Part shown: piece by piece, positions 1 to 9,613 of the stretch
How the letters are laid out: each line of letters starts with the position of its first letter
Position numbering within the stretch: the stretch's first letter is position 1
From: Prorocentrum cordatum
Taxonomy: Eukaryota; Sar; Dinophyceae; Prorocentrales; Prorocentraceae
Reading direction: 5' to 3'
Length of the DNA stretch: 37,500 nt
Assembly: GCA_963575745.1 (NCBI GenBank)
Contig: CAUYUJ010017661.1
Span: 77,501 to 115,000, forward strand
Program-made: the position numbers and the translations under genes
Notes under the pieces: generated by a model
Database searches by the model: none
The model's input: the letters and a program-made list of their open reading frames with translations, nothing else
Told to the model about the DNA's origin: nothing

Positions 1-457
1 CAAAGCTGATCCGACAGAGATCCAAGGCAGCCTCGAGGCCCATCCAGCCTGTCGGTCCCAATACCAGCCTGCATAGGCCAAAAGACTCCCCAAACGCTAC
101 AGGACGTCCCCTAGCAAGCGAGCCACTAAGCCCCGAGAGACGCCCAGCCTGAGGGCCAAAGCCAAATCGGATGTGTGTACAAACACTCACACACTTACAA
201 AATCAATCAGGTTAAACAAGGACGCTGTATGTGGTGTTTCCGACGCCTCTCTGCCTGAGCTGACCCCGGGAAGGCTTCCGGAAGCCCGAAGTCCCAGATC
301 TGTAGAACCGTCGTGCCCAACACGGCACCGAGACTCCCAATAGGCCCCGCAAAGACCCTCCAGAAGACCCCAAAGAAGCCCCCGAGCGTGTCCAAGAAGC
401 CCCCCAGAGGCAACGCAACAACCATGTAACGTTCCAGCCGCGCCACGCTTCGACATC
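1..457. other. Non-coding flank with degenerate purine-rich minisatellite
   Basis: No gene is recognised. From about 310 to 420 the strand repeats short blocks of the type AAGACCCTCCAGAAGACCCC with a loose 11-12 bp rhythm. The same kind of block recurs at about 3,390-3,900 and 36,860-37,050. The open frames here on the minus strand follow from this biased composition and are not read as genes. Confidence 0.5.
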
Positions 458-1060
458 GTGGCAGATGTTCACAGACGGCCCCAGGATGGAAGTATCAAGC
501 CTGTCGGGAGAGATCGGTACAAACGTCCCGCACGAATACATGTCGTAGCTGCGCTGGCAAGGCGGCGAGGTTTGCAGCAGGCGGCTGAACAAACAGAAGG
601 CAGAAACAACTCCTTCAATTGTGCGCAGCCAGCTGTGAAGACGCGGCTTACCACTGGGTTCAGAACCTCTCTCTCTCTCTGCCACCATTAAATTGCTCCC
701 GCTCGCCAACTGCACCCTCTCCACGGACCCATTGGAACAATGTCGGTGAGGGCGCGCCATGCTCGTATTGACCGCGCTTGGGGTCCTGGCAATCCCGAGG
801 CTCGCTCCACGCCCAAACAGCATCACCCCTGCAGGCCACTGGACCGACACGGTGACCTTCCTGGACCATGGCACAGAGCACGAGAAGCGATGTAAAGAGG
901 TACGGTACGAGAGACGCCATCGATCCCTGAGCAAGCAAAAAAACATGATCGGCCCACTTACCCGGAAAGGGATATAGAAATTTGAAACATGAAAGTTATT
1001 GGAAACACCAAACAATTGAAATGCTCAAGGTCACGCTGGTGATGTACCGCGCCAGGGACT
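458..1060. other. Nothing recognised
   Basis: Moderately GC-rich sequence without repeats, RNA genes or a convincing reading frame. Short open frames exist on both strands, but none has protein-like composition or a neighbour that supports it. Confidence 0.5.
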
Positions 1061-1332
1061 GTGCTGTGCTGTGCTACGACGAACTGATATGTGCCATGCC
1101 GCGTTGAACTATGCTGCACTATCTTGCGTTGTGGATCAGATCGTTTTTGGCATCAGAATCCTGACTCTACTGATCTGGAACCTAATTTCGAGTTGCTTGG
1201 ACGCATAGTTATCTCGAGCTGATCGCAATCGAACCGCGCGCGGCGCTCGACCAGCTCGAGCTCGAGATCCGATTAAGTTCCGTAACTGGGCGAACCAACA
1301 GGGGGCAACTCCGAACCGACGCGAAACGCACC
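1061..1332 (+). repeat. Diverged 0.27-kb direct repeat, unit 1
   Basis: This segment aligns end to end with 1,588-1,850. Both begin with TGCTG-rich sequence, share GCGTTGTGGATCA in the middle followed by an ACTGATCTGGA block, and end in a GAACCGA-CGAAACGCACC block. The 1,333-1,560 gap is CGAA-rich low-complexity sequence. I see no coding function. Confidence 0.65.
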
Positions 1333-1587
1333 GAGAGTGGACGGACCGAAGCTCGGCGAACAAAAACGCCACGAACTGCGTCAAGACGAACCGAAACGAT
1401 ACGAACGGAGACGAAGGCCGAACCGACCCCGAATCGAAGCAAGGCGAGACAAACCAAGACGAATACGCTTCGGCTCACCATCCTGAAACTGCATGGCGCA
1501 GCCAGACGAGGAGGCCGCACTCCGAGGTGCCAGGGACCCTCGGAAATAAGAAGGGCTGCGATGTGGCGTAAAGTGTTATTGATGCGT

Positions 1588-1850
1588 GCTGTGCTGCTCT
1601 GTGCTGCGTCATGCTGCCTTGACTTGTGCTGTTCTCTGGTGCGTTGTGGATCAAGCCATCCTTGGCACCCTAATCCTGTCCGAACTGATCTGGATCTTCA
1701 GCTCAAGCTGCCTACGCGCATGGTTCGCCCAAAGTTGACTGCAGTCGTAACATGCGGAGCATTCGACTAGTTCGCACTCAAGATCTGTTTCAGTTCCGAA
1801 GTTGAGCGAACCGATCGGAGGGCAAGTCCGAACCGAAACGAAACGCACCC
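1588..1850 (+). repeat. Diverged 0.27-kb direct repeat, unit 2
   Basis: Partner of the unit at 1,061-1,332, offset by about 527 bp. The central GCGTTGTGGATCA and the terminal CGAAACGCACC are conserved while the stretches between have drifted, so the duplication is old. Confidence 0.65.
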
Positions 1851-1904
1851 TGACGACGACAAGGCCCCCGCACGACACCTCCCCAAACAATGCCAAAACC
1901 AGCG

Positions 1905-2095
1905 ACTCGCGAGAGGCATCCTCAACATATCCTGCAGAGGGAGGCTTTCGCTGCAGAAGGGCCTTCGCTCGAGATATCCTCATCAAATCCTGCAGAACGG
2001 GCGCTTCACTCTAGACATCCCCAACGCATTCTCATCATGTGAAAACAAACTTTCGCTCGATACATCCTCAACACATCCTCATGTTAAAGGTTAGA
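1905..2095 (+). repeat. ~50-bp repeats with CATCCTCAAC core
   Basis: Four imperfect units contain a doubled core such as ATCCTCAACA-ATCCTGCAGA preceded by TTCGCTCGAGA. A related block (TTTCGCCTGAGACGTCCTCAA) lies at 5,365-5,490, on the far side of the satellite field. The two therefore bracket the 42-bp arrays. Confidence 0.55.
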
Positions 2096-2124
2096 GATCC
2101 GCCTGGGCGACCTGGAACAAGCGT

Positions 2125-3011
2125 GAAGCGACTGAGATGAACAAGCGTGAAAACACATGGGTCCCTTCCGCCTCTGAGCGGCGGAAGCGTGAAAACACAT
2201 GGGTCCCTGTCGCCCCTGAGCGGAACAAATGTGGAAATGCGTGGGCCCCTTTTGCTCCTGAGCGGAACAAGCGTGAAAACACGTGGGTCCCTTCCGCGCC
2301 AGACCGGAAAAACACGTGGGTCCTTTTCGCTCCAGAGCGAAACAGGCGTGAAAACACGTGGGTCCCTGTCGCGCCAGAGCGGAACCCACGTGAAAACACG
2401 TGGGTCCCTGTCGCCCCAGAGTGGAACAAGCGCGGAAACACGTGGGTCCCTGCCGCCGCAGGAGGCCTCCCCAGGAGGCCGCAGGAGGCCTCACGTGTCA
2501 ACTTGCTACAAATTTGGTGTCGATTCGCTCATTTAATCTGGCTCTTGCGACCCCCCCTCACACTCTTGGGGGCCAGACGACCACATATTAGCTATCCCCC
2601 CCTGGGTGGCCCGGCCGCCCGGACACGCGAAAACACGTGGGCCCCTTTCGCCCTAGACTAGAACAAGCCTGAAAACACGTGGGTCCTTTTCGCGCTAGAC
2701 CAGAACAAACGTGAAAACACGTGGGTCTCTTTCGCGACAGAGAGGACAAGCGTGAAAACACGTGGGTCCCTTTCGCGCCAGACCAGAAGAAACATAAAAA
2801 GCACGTGGGTCCCTTTCGCCCCTGAGCGGAACAAGCGTGAAAACTGGTGGATCCCTTCCGCACCAGAGCGGAACAAGGGTGAAAACACGTGTCCATTTCG
2901 CGCCAGGGACACGCGGATCCCTGTCGCGCCAGAGCGGAACAAGCGTGAAAATACTCGGGTCCCTTTCGCCACAGGGCGGAACAGCGCGGAAACACGTGGG
3001 TCCCTTTCGCC
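2125..3011 (+). repeat. 42-bp minisatellite, first field (two arrays)
   Basis: About 18 units of 42 bp in two arrays (2,125-2,460 and 2,625-3,011). The unit runs AACAAGCGTGAAAAC, then ACGTGGGTCCCTTTCG, then CGCCAGAGCGG. Most units contain the palindrome CACGTG; older ones have CACATG. Because 42 is 14 codons, an array stays open in several frames at once, which gives long false ORFs on both strands. The arrays are separated by a spacer that also follows the second one, so the field is a higher-order repeat. Confidence 0.9.
2461..2624 (+). repeat. Higher-order spacer, copy 1
   Basis: Contains GGAGGCC repeats, then GTGTCAACTTGCTACA, GGTGTCGATTCG, a TCTGGCTCTTG block, a pyrimidine/purine switch around GGGGGCCAGACGACCA, a short AT stretch, and CCCTGGGTGGCCCGG. 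It matches 3,012-3,160 and joins in sequence to the same CCCTGGGTGGCC that follows the (TA)n at 4,140. Confidence 0.7.
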
Positions 3012-3149
3012 GCGGGAGGCCACCCCAGGAGGCCGCAGGAGGCCTGCCCAGGGCCCCAGGACGGAACGTGTCAAACTATTACACATCTGGTGTCGATTCG
3101 TTAAATTTGTCTGGCTCTTGTGACTCCCCCAATCTGGAGGGCCAAACGA

Positions 3150-3185
<36 letters not shown>
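3012..3185 (+). repeat. Higher-order spacer, copy 2, ending in (TA)n
   Basis: Second copy of the spacer at 2,461-2,624. At the point where copy 1 has a short AT-rich stretch, this copy carries about 16 TA dinucleotides (3,152-3,185). The open frames reading alternating Ile-Tyr come only from this tract. Confidence 0.75.
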
Positions 3186-3189
<4 letters not shown>

Positions 3190-4137
3190 GTTCCTCTTCC
3201 TATATTTTTATAAGCCCAGGCGGGGGGAAAACCCATCACCCCCCCCCCCAAAACCGGACTCCCGGGACCTGGGGCTTTGGGGCCCTCCGGACGGGCCTCG
3301 AAGCGGCCACCAGACCTCGCAAGGCGTTTTGCCAAGCCTTCCCAGCACACTTAGGGCGATCAGGGGGGTCATCGGAGACGTCCCAGAGACCCCTAAGACA
3401 GTACAAGAGCGCTCCAAGAGTGACCGACGTGACCTCAAGATGGCCCAAGAGGCCTCCAGGACGGCCCCAAAGAGGCCTCCAAGAGCACTCCCAAGAAGGC
3501 CCCCCGAGGCAAAAATCATTGATTTTCTGTTAGTTGTTGATGAATTTGGGGTTCTCCTCTTTTCGGCTTCCCGACGCTCCAAGACGGCGGTCTTCTGGGC
3601 GTCCGAAGCCGCCTGGGAGGCTCCAAAATCGCCCCACAACCATCCGAAAGGGCTTCCAGGCAGTCCAAGGGAACCCCAAAACAGCACAACACGGGTCCAA
3701 GATGGCCCTCAGAGAGCCCCATGGCGGCCCAAGATGGCCCAGAGACACCCTCCGAAGAATTCCAAATCGTGATTCGGTCGTTCAGGGAGACCGTGGTTGG
3801 AGGCAGGGTGGCCAGAGGAAGCCCCCGGAGGCCCCCAGAATACGCCCAGGAGGCCTCCAGAAGGCCTTAAGAAAGCCTGAAACAACTTTCGTGAGGCCCC
3901 TAGAGGCTCTCCAAGGAGGAACCTCCGCAAAAAAGAGCTGAGGAGGATGGGGCAGGGTATGGCGAAAATAAGGAAAAAGAAGCATGGAGGAAGGATAACG
4001 AATAACATTATTATAGCGGCGATGTCGGAAAAGGCAACCAGGAGTTATCGCTAAGTTGTCGACTTGACCTTCCTGCTATTCCGCCTGCATGCCAAACTTC
4101 AAGGACCAAGGTGCATGGCGCGAAGCGCCACTGCAGT

Positions 4138-4138
<1 letters not shown>
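3186..4138. repeat. Purine-rich degenerate repeats between satellite fields
   Basis: After a C13 run near 3,239-3,251 the + strand consists largely of loosely repeated AAGAGGCCTCC, AAGATGGCCC and AAGGCC blocks. Several frames remain open over hundreds of bases, but their Pro/Arg/Gly/Gln composition follows the repeat. A short more AT-rich stretch at 3,515-3,570 and the sequence from 3,950 to 4,138 show nothing recognisable. Confidence 0.55.

Positions 4139-4139
<1 letters not shown>

Positions 4140-4168
<29 letters not shown>
4140..4168 (+). repeat. (TA)n microsatellite
   Basis: About 14 TA dinucleotides followed directly by CCCTCCCTGGGTGGCCCAG, the right side of the higher-order spacer. It is positioned like the tract at 3,152-3,185. 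Confidence 0.95.
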
Positions 4169-4172
<4 letters not shown>

Positions 4173-4189
4173 CCCTGGGTGGCCCAGAC

Positions 4190-5075
4190 GCTTGAAAGCA
4201 CGCGGGCCCCTGTCGCCCCAGAGCGGTACAAGCATGAAAGCACGTGTGTCCCTCTTGCTCCAGAGAGGAGCAAGGGTGACAACACGTGGGTCCCTGCGGC
4301 CCCAGAGAGGAACGAACGTGAAACCACGCGAACACTGTTCGCCCCAGAACGGAACAAGCATGAAGACACATGGATCTTTTTTCGCCCCACAGCGGAAAAA
4401 AAAACATGAAAACACCTGGGTTCCGTGCGCTCCAGATCGGAACAAGCGTGAAAACACGTGCCGCTTTCGCCCCCGAGCGGGACAAGCGTGAAAGCACCGT
4501 TGGTCCCTTCCGCGACAGAGCGGAACAAGTGTGAAAATACGTGGGTCCATTTCGCCCCAGAGCGGAACAAGCGTGAAAGCACCGTTGGTCCCTTCTCGCC
4601 CCCGAGCGGAACAAGCGTGAAAACACGTGGGTCTCTTCCGCCCCTGAGCGGCGGAAGCGTGAAAACACATGGGTCCCTTTCGCCCCTGAGCGGAACAAAT
4701 GTGGAAATACGTGGGTCCCATTTGCTCCTGAGCGGAACAAACATGAAAACACGTGGGTCCCTTCCGCGCCAGACCGGAACAAACGTAAAAACACGTGGGT
4801 CCTTTTCGCTCCAGAGCGGAACAGGCGTGAAAACACGTCGGTCCCTTTCGCGCCAGAGCGGAGGAAGAACAAGCGTGAAAGCACAAGGGCCCTTTTCGCA
4901 CCAGAGCAGAACAAACGCAAAAAACGTGGGCCCCTGTCGCCCCAGAGCGGCAAAACGTGAAAACACGCGAGTCCCTTTCGCGCCAGAGCGAAACAAGCGT
5001 GAAAACACGTGGGTCCCTTTCGCCCCTGAGCGGCACAAGGCTGAAAACGCGTGGGTCCCTGTCGCCCCTTGAAGG
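4190..5075 (+). repeat. 42-bp minisatellite, second field
   Basis: About 21 further units of the 42-bp repeat, with one- to several-base insertions such as A runs near 4,396 and an extra GAGGAA near 4,862. Variant units in 4,580-4,830 match variants of the first field in the same order (GCGGAAGCGTG, then AACAAATGTGGAAAT). This indicates block duplication rather than independent amplification. Confidence 0.9.
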
Positions 5076-5084
5076 ATAAAAAGT

Positions 5085-5375
5085 GAAAACACATGGCTTC
5101 AGCTCGGGGCAACCATGTTAGATACCCCTTTGGGTGGCCTGTACACTTAAACAAACGTGTTTCCAGCGAGGGGTCTCCATTTTAGATACCCATCTGGGTG
5201 GCCAGGGCATGTGAAAACGTTTGGTTCCAGCGAGGGGCAAATGGCAACCGTCTTAGATACCCCGCTGGGTGGCATGGACACGAGAAACCACGTGGCTCCG
5301 TCTGAATAAAGACAGCCATGTTAAATACCCCCTGTGGGCGACCTGGGCATGTGAAAACAAGCATTTCGCCTGAGG
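5085..5375 (+). repeat. 64-71-bp tandem repeat with TTAGATACCCC core
   Basis: Four units start at 5,118, 5,182, 5,253 and 5,321. Each has TTAGATACCCC-CTGGGTGGCC followed by a CATGTGAAAAC block and CCAGCGAGGGGCAA. The CTGGGTGGCC part is shared with the spacer next to the 42-bp arrays, so this is another derivative of the same satellite. Confidence 0.8.
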
Positions 5376-5980
5376 CATCCCATGAATTCCGGCCCCCGCT
5401 CGAGTCCCCCAGCACTGCAAAGCCAACCGTTCCCCTGAGACATCCTCGACAAACGTGTATAAAACAAGCGTTTCGCCTGAGACGTCCTCAAAATCTGAAT
5501 TCGCAAGCCTTACTCGACCTCGATATCTATCGCAAAACAATGTCGCCGGCCCAACGCCAGTGGAGTCCCGGCACAAAGACTACCTTGTAAAAGAGACCCT
5601 TGGGCCGGCGCCCTTTCCAGGAAGACTCAGAGGCGACGAGGAAGAATAGCAAGAGGAGAAATTAGAAAGGAGAAGGGCGAAGGGCGAAGGGCGAAAGGCA
5701 AAGGGGAAAAAGGGGAAAAAGTAAAGGAAAATGTGGACAGCAGGAATGGGTGGAAAAGACGGACGAGGAGATGATGAAGAAAGGACGGGGGCAGAATAAT
5801 GAGATGCAAAAGAAGAACGACAAGAATGAGGAAACTGACAAGAAGACGCTGCACATCTTACTTTGCATAATCAGGTCAACATACAATGACAATAACAAAA
5901 AGTCGCACGCGCGGATCCCAATCAGTGTGTTTGTAGCAGGAACGTACGGTATGCAACATATGCGGAGCTATCTATACATA
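5376..5980. other. Mostly nothing; purine-rich stretch 5,630-5,850
   Basis: 5,365-5,490 repeats the TTTCGCCTGAGAC block noted at 1,905-2,095. From 5,630 to 5,850 the + strand is strongly purine-rich, including three GGGCGAA repeats. It resembles the antisense view of the pyrimidine-rich LINE 3' tails seen later, but no reverse-transcriptase sequence adjoins it, so I do not call it a LINE. Confidence 0.45.
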
Positions 5981-5981
5981 C

Positions 5982-6003
5982 ATATATATATATATATATA
6001 TAT
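5982..6003 (+). repeat. (TA)n microsatellite
   Basis: Eleven TA dinucleotides, immediately upstream of the 14-bp minisatellite. Confidence 0.95.
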
Positions 6004-6262
6004 GTGTATGGTGCGATCTATGCCACGCTATATCGTGTAAAAAATGTGGTGCAATCCATGTTGTGCCATCTATGTCGTGCTATCTATACGGTGCGATCAA
6101 TGTGGTTCATTTCATGTGGCGCATCTACGTTGTGCAACCCATGTGCAATTCACGCGGTGCAATCGATGTTGTGCAAGCAACGTGGTGCAATATATTTGGT
6201 GCAACGTATGCGGTGAAATCTGTGGTGCAATAAATGCGGTGCCATATATGTTGTGCGATTGA
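6004..6262 (+). repeat. 14-bp minisatellite
   Basis: About 16-18 imperfect units of ATGTNGTGCAATCT, for example ATGTTGTGCCATCT followed by ATGTCGTGCTATCT. A few units have lost or gained one to three bases. Not coding. Confidence 0.85.
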
Positions 6263-6689
6263 TTAAAACAAACGAGTTGGCACACCCCATGCTCTTGCAA
6301 CCATCCCACCCACCCACCCGCAAATTGGTTTGCAAAACCCACGCGGTGGCGATTGCGATGCATGCTTGGCGTTGGCTGGTGCATCTTTGCGGCCGCGCCA
6401 ACCCAAGCACGCGCGCGCAGCGGCCAACTAGTTGGGCGCGACCGACGCGGCCGCGATGGCGCTAACCGTTGGGCACATCCCAGCGGGCACTTCACTGCGA
6501 GTCGGCGACGTGGGCGGGCGCGGTATCATAGCAACGTCGACAACGGTAGACACGATGATGACAGTAGCGATGTTGGTGACACTGTTGACAACGACGACGG
6601 CGCGGCCAGTGACGGCGCCAATGCTGATCACGCCGACGACGATGACGGCGTGCTCGCGTCGGTGGCGAAGGTGTTGGAAAGAATTCGAC
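6263..6689. other. No gene; CG-rich, Asp-rich open frame only
   Basis: CG-rich sequence containing one frame with an Asp-rich stretch (6,540-6,718). The GACGA/GATGA repetition that produces it is compositional. Other features are a C/CCA run at 6,303-6,320 and an alternating GCGCGC tract at 6,410-6,420. Confidence 0.4.
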
Positions 6690-7350
6690 ATGCGCGCGCG
6701 GCCGACGCGCGAGAGTGACCCGCATGGTATTATTCGACACGGATCGTGCCCCCCCAGCACGCGCGCAAGGGCGTGCGAATGATGTCGGCAAGCGGCGCCA
6801 AAGGTCCGTTTGGAATTCAATGACAATGTTGAAAAACAAACGGTTTTCTTAAGAATTCGCAAGAGCTCGAGCGAATGCTTTTTGGGAAACTGATGCTGCG
6901 AAACAATGTGTGTTAAATGTGTGTTGGACACTCGAAATTAAAATCGCCACAAAACTAAAGGTTTTGACAAACTCCGGCATGCGCGCGCGACGACGCGCGC
7001 GTGTGCGCTTCGCCCCATTTGTTGCAACGGGCTCTCGCGACGGCACGCGTGCAAGGGCGTTCGAGTGATTTCGTCATGCGCGCGCGAAGCCCGTTTGGTA
7101 GCAGTTGATGCATATGTTGAGAAACCGATGGTTTCCTTAAGAACTCGCAAGAGTGCGCACGCGAAAGCATGTGTTTTACATGTGTGTTTGTACACTGGAG
7201 TTTGACATCCATACGAACCGATGGTTTTTGAAGGACTTCGGCGTACGCGCGCGACGACGCGCGCGTGCGCAGTTCGTCTCAATGTTTGCTAGGGGCTTTT
7301 GAAAAATGACAAGTGTTGACAAGCGAACGCGCGCGAATTGCATTTTTGGC
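6690..7350 (+). repeat. 264-288-bp tandem repeat with CG hairpin
   Basis: About 2.4 units. Each contains a CG-rich inverted repeat, then GCAAGGGCGT-CGA-TGAT, a GTTTGG block, TGTTGAGAAAC-GGTTT, TTAAGAA-TCGCAAGAG, and a TGTGTTNNATGTGTGTT block. Hairpins are at 6,695-6,711 (6-bp arms), 6,981-7,002 (9-bp arms, one G-T pair) and 7,245-7,266 (perfect 9-bp arms, loop ACGA). Confidence 0.8.
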
Positions 7351-7359
7351 ACTGGATGG

Positions 7360-7594
7360 CGGGGGGGCGATACCAGCTCGGCTGGGATGTATGAACTCAG
7401 ATTCACGATGGACGATGGTCATGTGTATATTGTAATACGAAAGGGGGGCGGGTAATCCCCAGGCGTGGGGATAGACATTATTAATACTAATATTCTTCTT
7501 CTTCATATTATTATTATCATTAACATAATTTTTCTTTAAATACAATGATAATAATACTATATATATGCATATTACACATTAAATAACATAGAAA

Positions 7595-7595
<1 letters not shown>
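7360..7595. other. AT-rich stretch, nothing recognised
   Basis: Composition shifts abruptly from CG-rich to AT-rich, with ATTATTATTATC-type runs at 7,480-7,560. No gene or RNA is recognised. Confidence 0.4.

Positions 7596-7635
<40 letters not shown>
7596..7635 (+). repeat. A40 homopolymer
   Basis: Forty consecutive A residues followed by CACACAC and two A8 runs. It could be the tail of a retroposed RNA on the + strand, but no AATAAA or recognisable body precedes it, and dinoflagellates generally lack AATAAA. Origin undetermined. Confidence 0.9.
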
Positions 7636-7636
<1 letters not shown>

Positions 7637-7825
7637 ACACACAAAAAAAACACAAAAAAAACGAGAAAGCCCCGACGACAGACGGCGACGAGGCGGCAAC
7701 GAGCCTGCGACGGGGCGGCGACGGCGGTCACATAGCGTCCAATGCGAAGGCACGGCCCAGTTCCGCAGAACAGAAATAATAATCCATAAGTACAAGCACT
7801 GTTTGGGGAAAAGACAGATTGGAAA

Positions 7826-7880
7826 ACGGACAGACAGACAAACAAACAAACAAATCAACAAACAAAACAAAACAAAAAAC
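7826..7880 (+). repeat. (GACA)n/(AACA)n tetranucleotide tract
   Basis: Starts as GACAGACAGACA and turns into AACAAACAAACAAA and then AACAAAAC. Simple repeat. Confidence 0.85.
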
Positions 7881-7935
7881 AGAAGAACAGACAGACGAAC
7901 AAGGGAGCAGGCACAAACGGGAAGCGGCGCCAGAC

Positions 7936-8005
7936 CTCGTCGAGCTCGCCGGCCAGAGACCAGCACAGCGCTCCATAGAGGGCCAGGGAGGCGAGCCCCA
8001 GGCCG
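7936..8005 (-). CDS. Candidate short exon, hydrophobic segment
   Basis: On the minus strand a C-rich tract ending CTCAG (8,010-8,006) looks like a 3' splice site. GACGAG followed by GTCTGG (7,941-7,931) looks like a 5' splice site. Between them 70 nt encode a protein-like hydrophobic stretch, GLGLASLALYGALCW, ending SLAGELDE, with mostly G or C at third codon positions as in dinoflagellate genes. It could be a membrane segment. I do not recognise the gene and see no certain partner exon. An open frame in GC-rich DNA is the main alternative. Confidence 0.2.
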
Positions 8006-8129
8006 CTGAGCCTTCGGGGGGGGGGGGCGGGGGCGAGCAGCAGCAGCCAGCTCTGCAACGGGAGCCCGGCCCGCGTCCGCTGCCGTGGGCTGGCCGCCCG
8101 GCGCCAGGTGCGCCGTGGCTCGGCGGCGC

Positions 8130-8215
8130 GCCCGGAGGGGGGGGGGGGAAGGCAGAGCGGGTGGGCCTTCAGAGAAGGCTCAGGAGCCCCGCCGCCTTCT
8201 GAGAAGGCGAGGTGT
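8130..8215 (+). repeat. Foldback-type half element (TTCTNAGAA family)
   Basis: A G-run, GGGGGAAGGC, then GGGCCTTCAGAGAAGGCTC and GCCTTCTGAGAAGGCG. This is the same order as the left arm of the foldback elements at 12,243 and 13,261. A matching right-hand half in reverse orientation lies at 9,655-9,715. Confidence 0.55.
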
Positions 8216-8277
8216 CACCAAACTGTGCCCCTGGCCCCTGGTTTACGACAACAACGGCTCCCGCTTGATATTTCTTC

Positions 8278-8450
8278 AATTTATTCCCGAATCGCGCTCT
8301 CGCGCGGGGCGCCCTCACAATTTATACAGGGCTCGCGCTCTCGCGTGGGCCTTCCTCGCAATTTACTCAAACGCCGCGTCCTCAGAAGCCCCGCCGCCCC
8401 CTCGCCGCGCCGCCGAATGGCGCAAGCGACCGAATGGCGCAAGCGACCGG
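8278..8450 (+). repeat. Short tandem duplications
   Basis: Two units of about 42 bp share TCGCGCTCTCGCG followed by GGGC-CCTC-CAATTTA (8,290-8,375). A 17-bp block, CCGAATGGCGCAAGCGA, is then nearly doubled at 8,413-8,447. An open frame of 187 codons across this region is not supported by anything else. Confidence 0.6.
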
Positions 8451-8732
8451 GGGGAGCGCTACCCGCCTCTGCCAGGACCTGAAGCAGGAAGAGGAGGCCA
8501 GAGAGAGGCCCGTCACCTAAGGCGACGCTCTTGCGGGCGGGCAAACCTGTTCCGACTGCCACGGACGTGCTCTCAGGTGGCGCTGACCCCTCATGGGAGC
8601 CTCCGTGGCCGTGTCGGGCAGGAAAAGGAGAAGAGGCACGAAAATTGACAGATGGAGAGAAGAGAAGACGAGCGCAAGCAATGTGCGCTCGCGACCTGTC
8701 AGACTTCTTAGCCTTCCCACCCATCCCTTCCA

Positions 8733-9613
8733 ATTGCGCTGAATTATGTTATATCCGCCGACTGGGGTGTTCCAAAGGACATTGATCCCCCAAGTGGCCC
8801 CATCGTGCGCAAGACAATCAGAAAGAGGGACCTTGTAGAGTGGAAAAGTACGAGGAGGAGGTGGCGGAGAAGCAGGAGGAAGAGGAGGATGACGAAGGAG
8901 AACGAGGAGGAGGACGAGCAACAGGAGCATGAGGAGCAGGAAGACGGACCAGGCGAACGCGGAAAAGGAGAAAGGAGGGGGACGGCGATGACGAGGAAGG
9001 AATATGATCCAGAACTGTGGCCCAAGCTGGGGCGAGAGCGCCATTCTGAACGACAAGAACAAAGCACCGATCCTCGAACGCGGCCGGCGCTGCAGCGCGA
9101 GCACTACATACTTCTGAATGATCGAGGGCTCTCCAATCGGGGAGGGAAAACAAAATGACATACCAACGTTCGAATTCCTGCGACAACAATTATCGAGCAA
9201 GGCGGCGGCAATTCTGGACATAATCATAGGACGATAACAAATTTCATGATACGGCTGCGTCAGGATATGTCCCAGAAATTCTGAACTATCTGGCGGCCCT
9301 CGTCTTTGGAGGCCGCGTGGAACAACATGACATGCCCCGAATGTACGCTGCCCACATGGACGCCGCGACTAATTACTTCTTGAGGAGGCTGCCCCAATGG
9401 GGCCAGAGCAGATGAGACCGGAAGATCGCACCGCTCCACCGGTGCATCGGCGACGTCGACACGGAGACAGCCAGGTTCGAAATCGCGGAACATCGGAGAT
9501 GCATCAACGATGTGGCACGATCCACCCTTCCATCTGCTCCAGCGCCACTTGGGCAGCCTGAATATTGCTCGATCACCTTATCAGAAGGCAGCAGGACTTC
9601 TCAGAAGCCCTGA
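8733..9613 (+). pseudogene. Decayed protein-coding segment, unidentified
   Basis: Three successive frames carry protein-like sequence. First, from about 8,736, the frame reads through NYVISADWGVPKDIDPPSGP into a Glu/Lys/Arg-rich stretch. Second, about 9,012-9,230, includes SWGESAILNDKN and, after a TGA, FEFLRQQLSSKAAAILDII. Third, about 9,232-9,613, includes SGYVPEILNYLAALVF and AAHMDAATNYFLRRLP, then a TGA, then DRKIAPLHRCIGDVDTETAR. The second and third join by a one-base frameshift near 9,231, and both in-frame stops inside them are TGA. I do not recognise the family. The segment lies between oppositely oriented TTCTNAGAA half elements. It may be a dead gene, exons of a split gene, or virus-derived. 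The complementary strand also has open frames but reads less like protein. Confidence 0.4.

Noticed and set aside
2125-5075. CRISPR-like regular direct repeats
   Set aside because: Units are directly adjacent with no unique spacers, and the host is a eukaryote.
2091-5154. Many ORFs of 100-350 codons on both strands
   Set aside because: They are translations of the 42-bp (14-codon) repeat and of (TA)n. The same peptide recurs with the repeat and several frames are open at once.
6353-6718. Asp-rich 121-codon ORF
   Set aside because: Comes from GAC/GAT-rich repetition, with no domain and no neighbour support.
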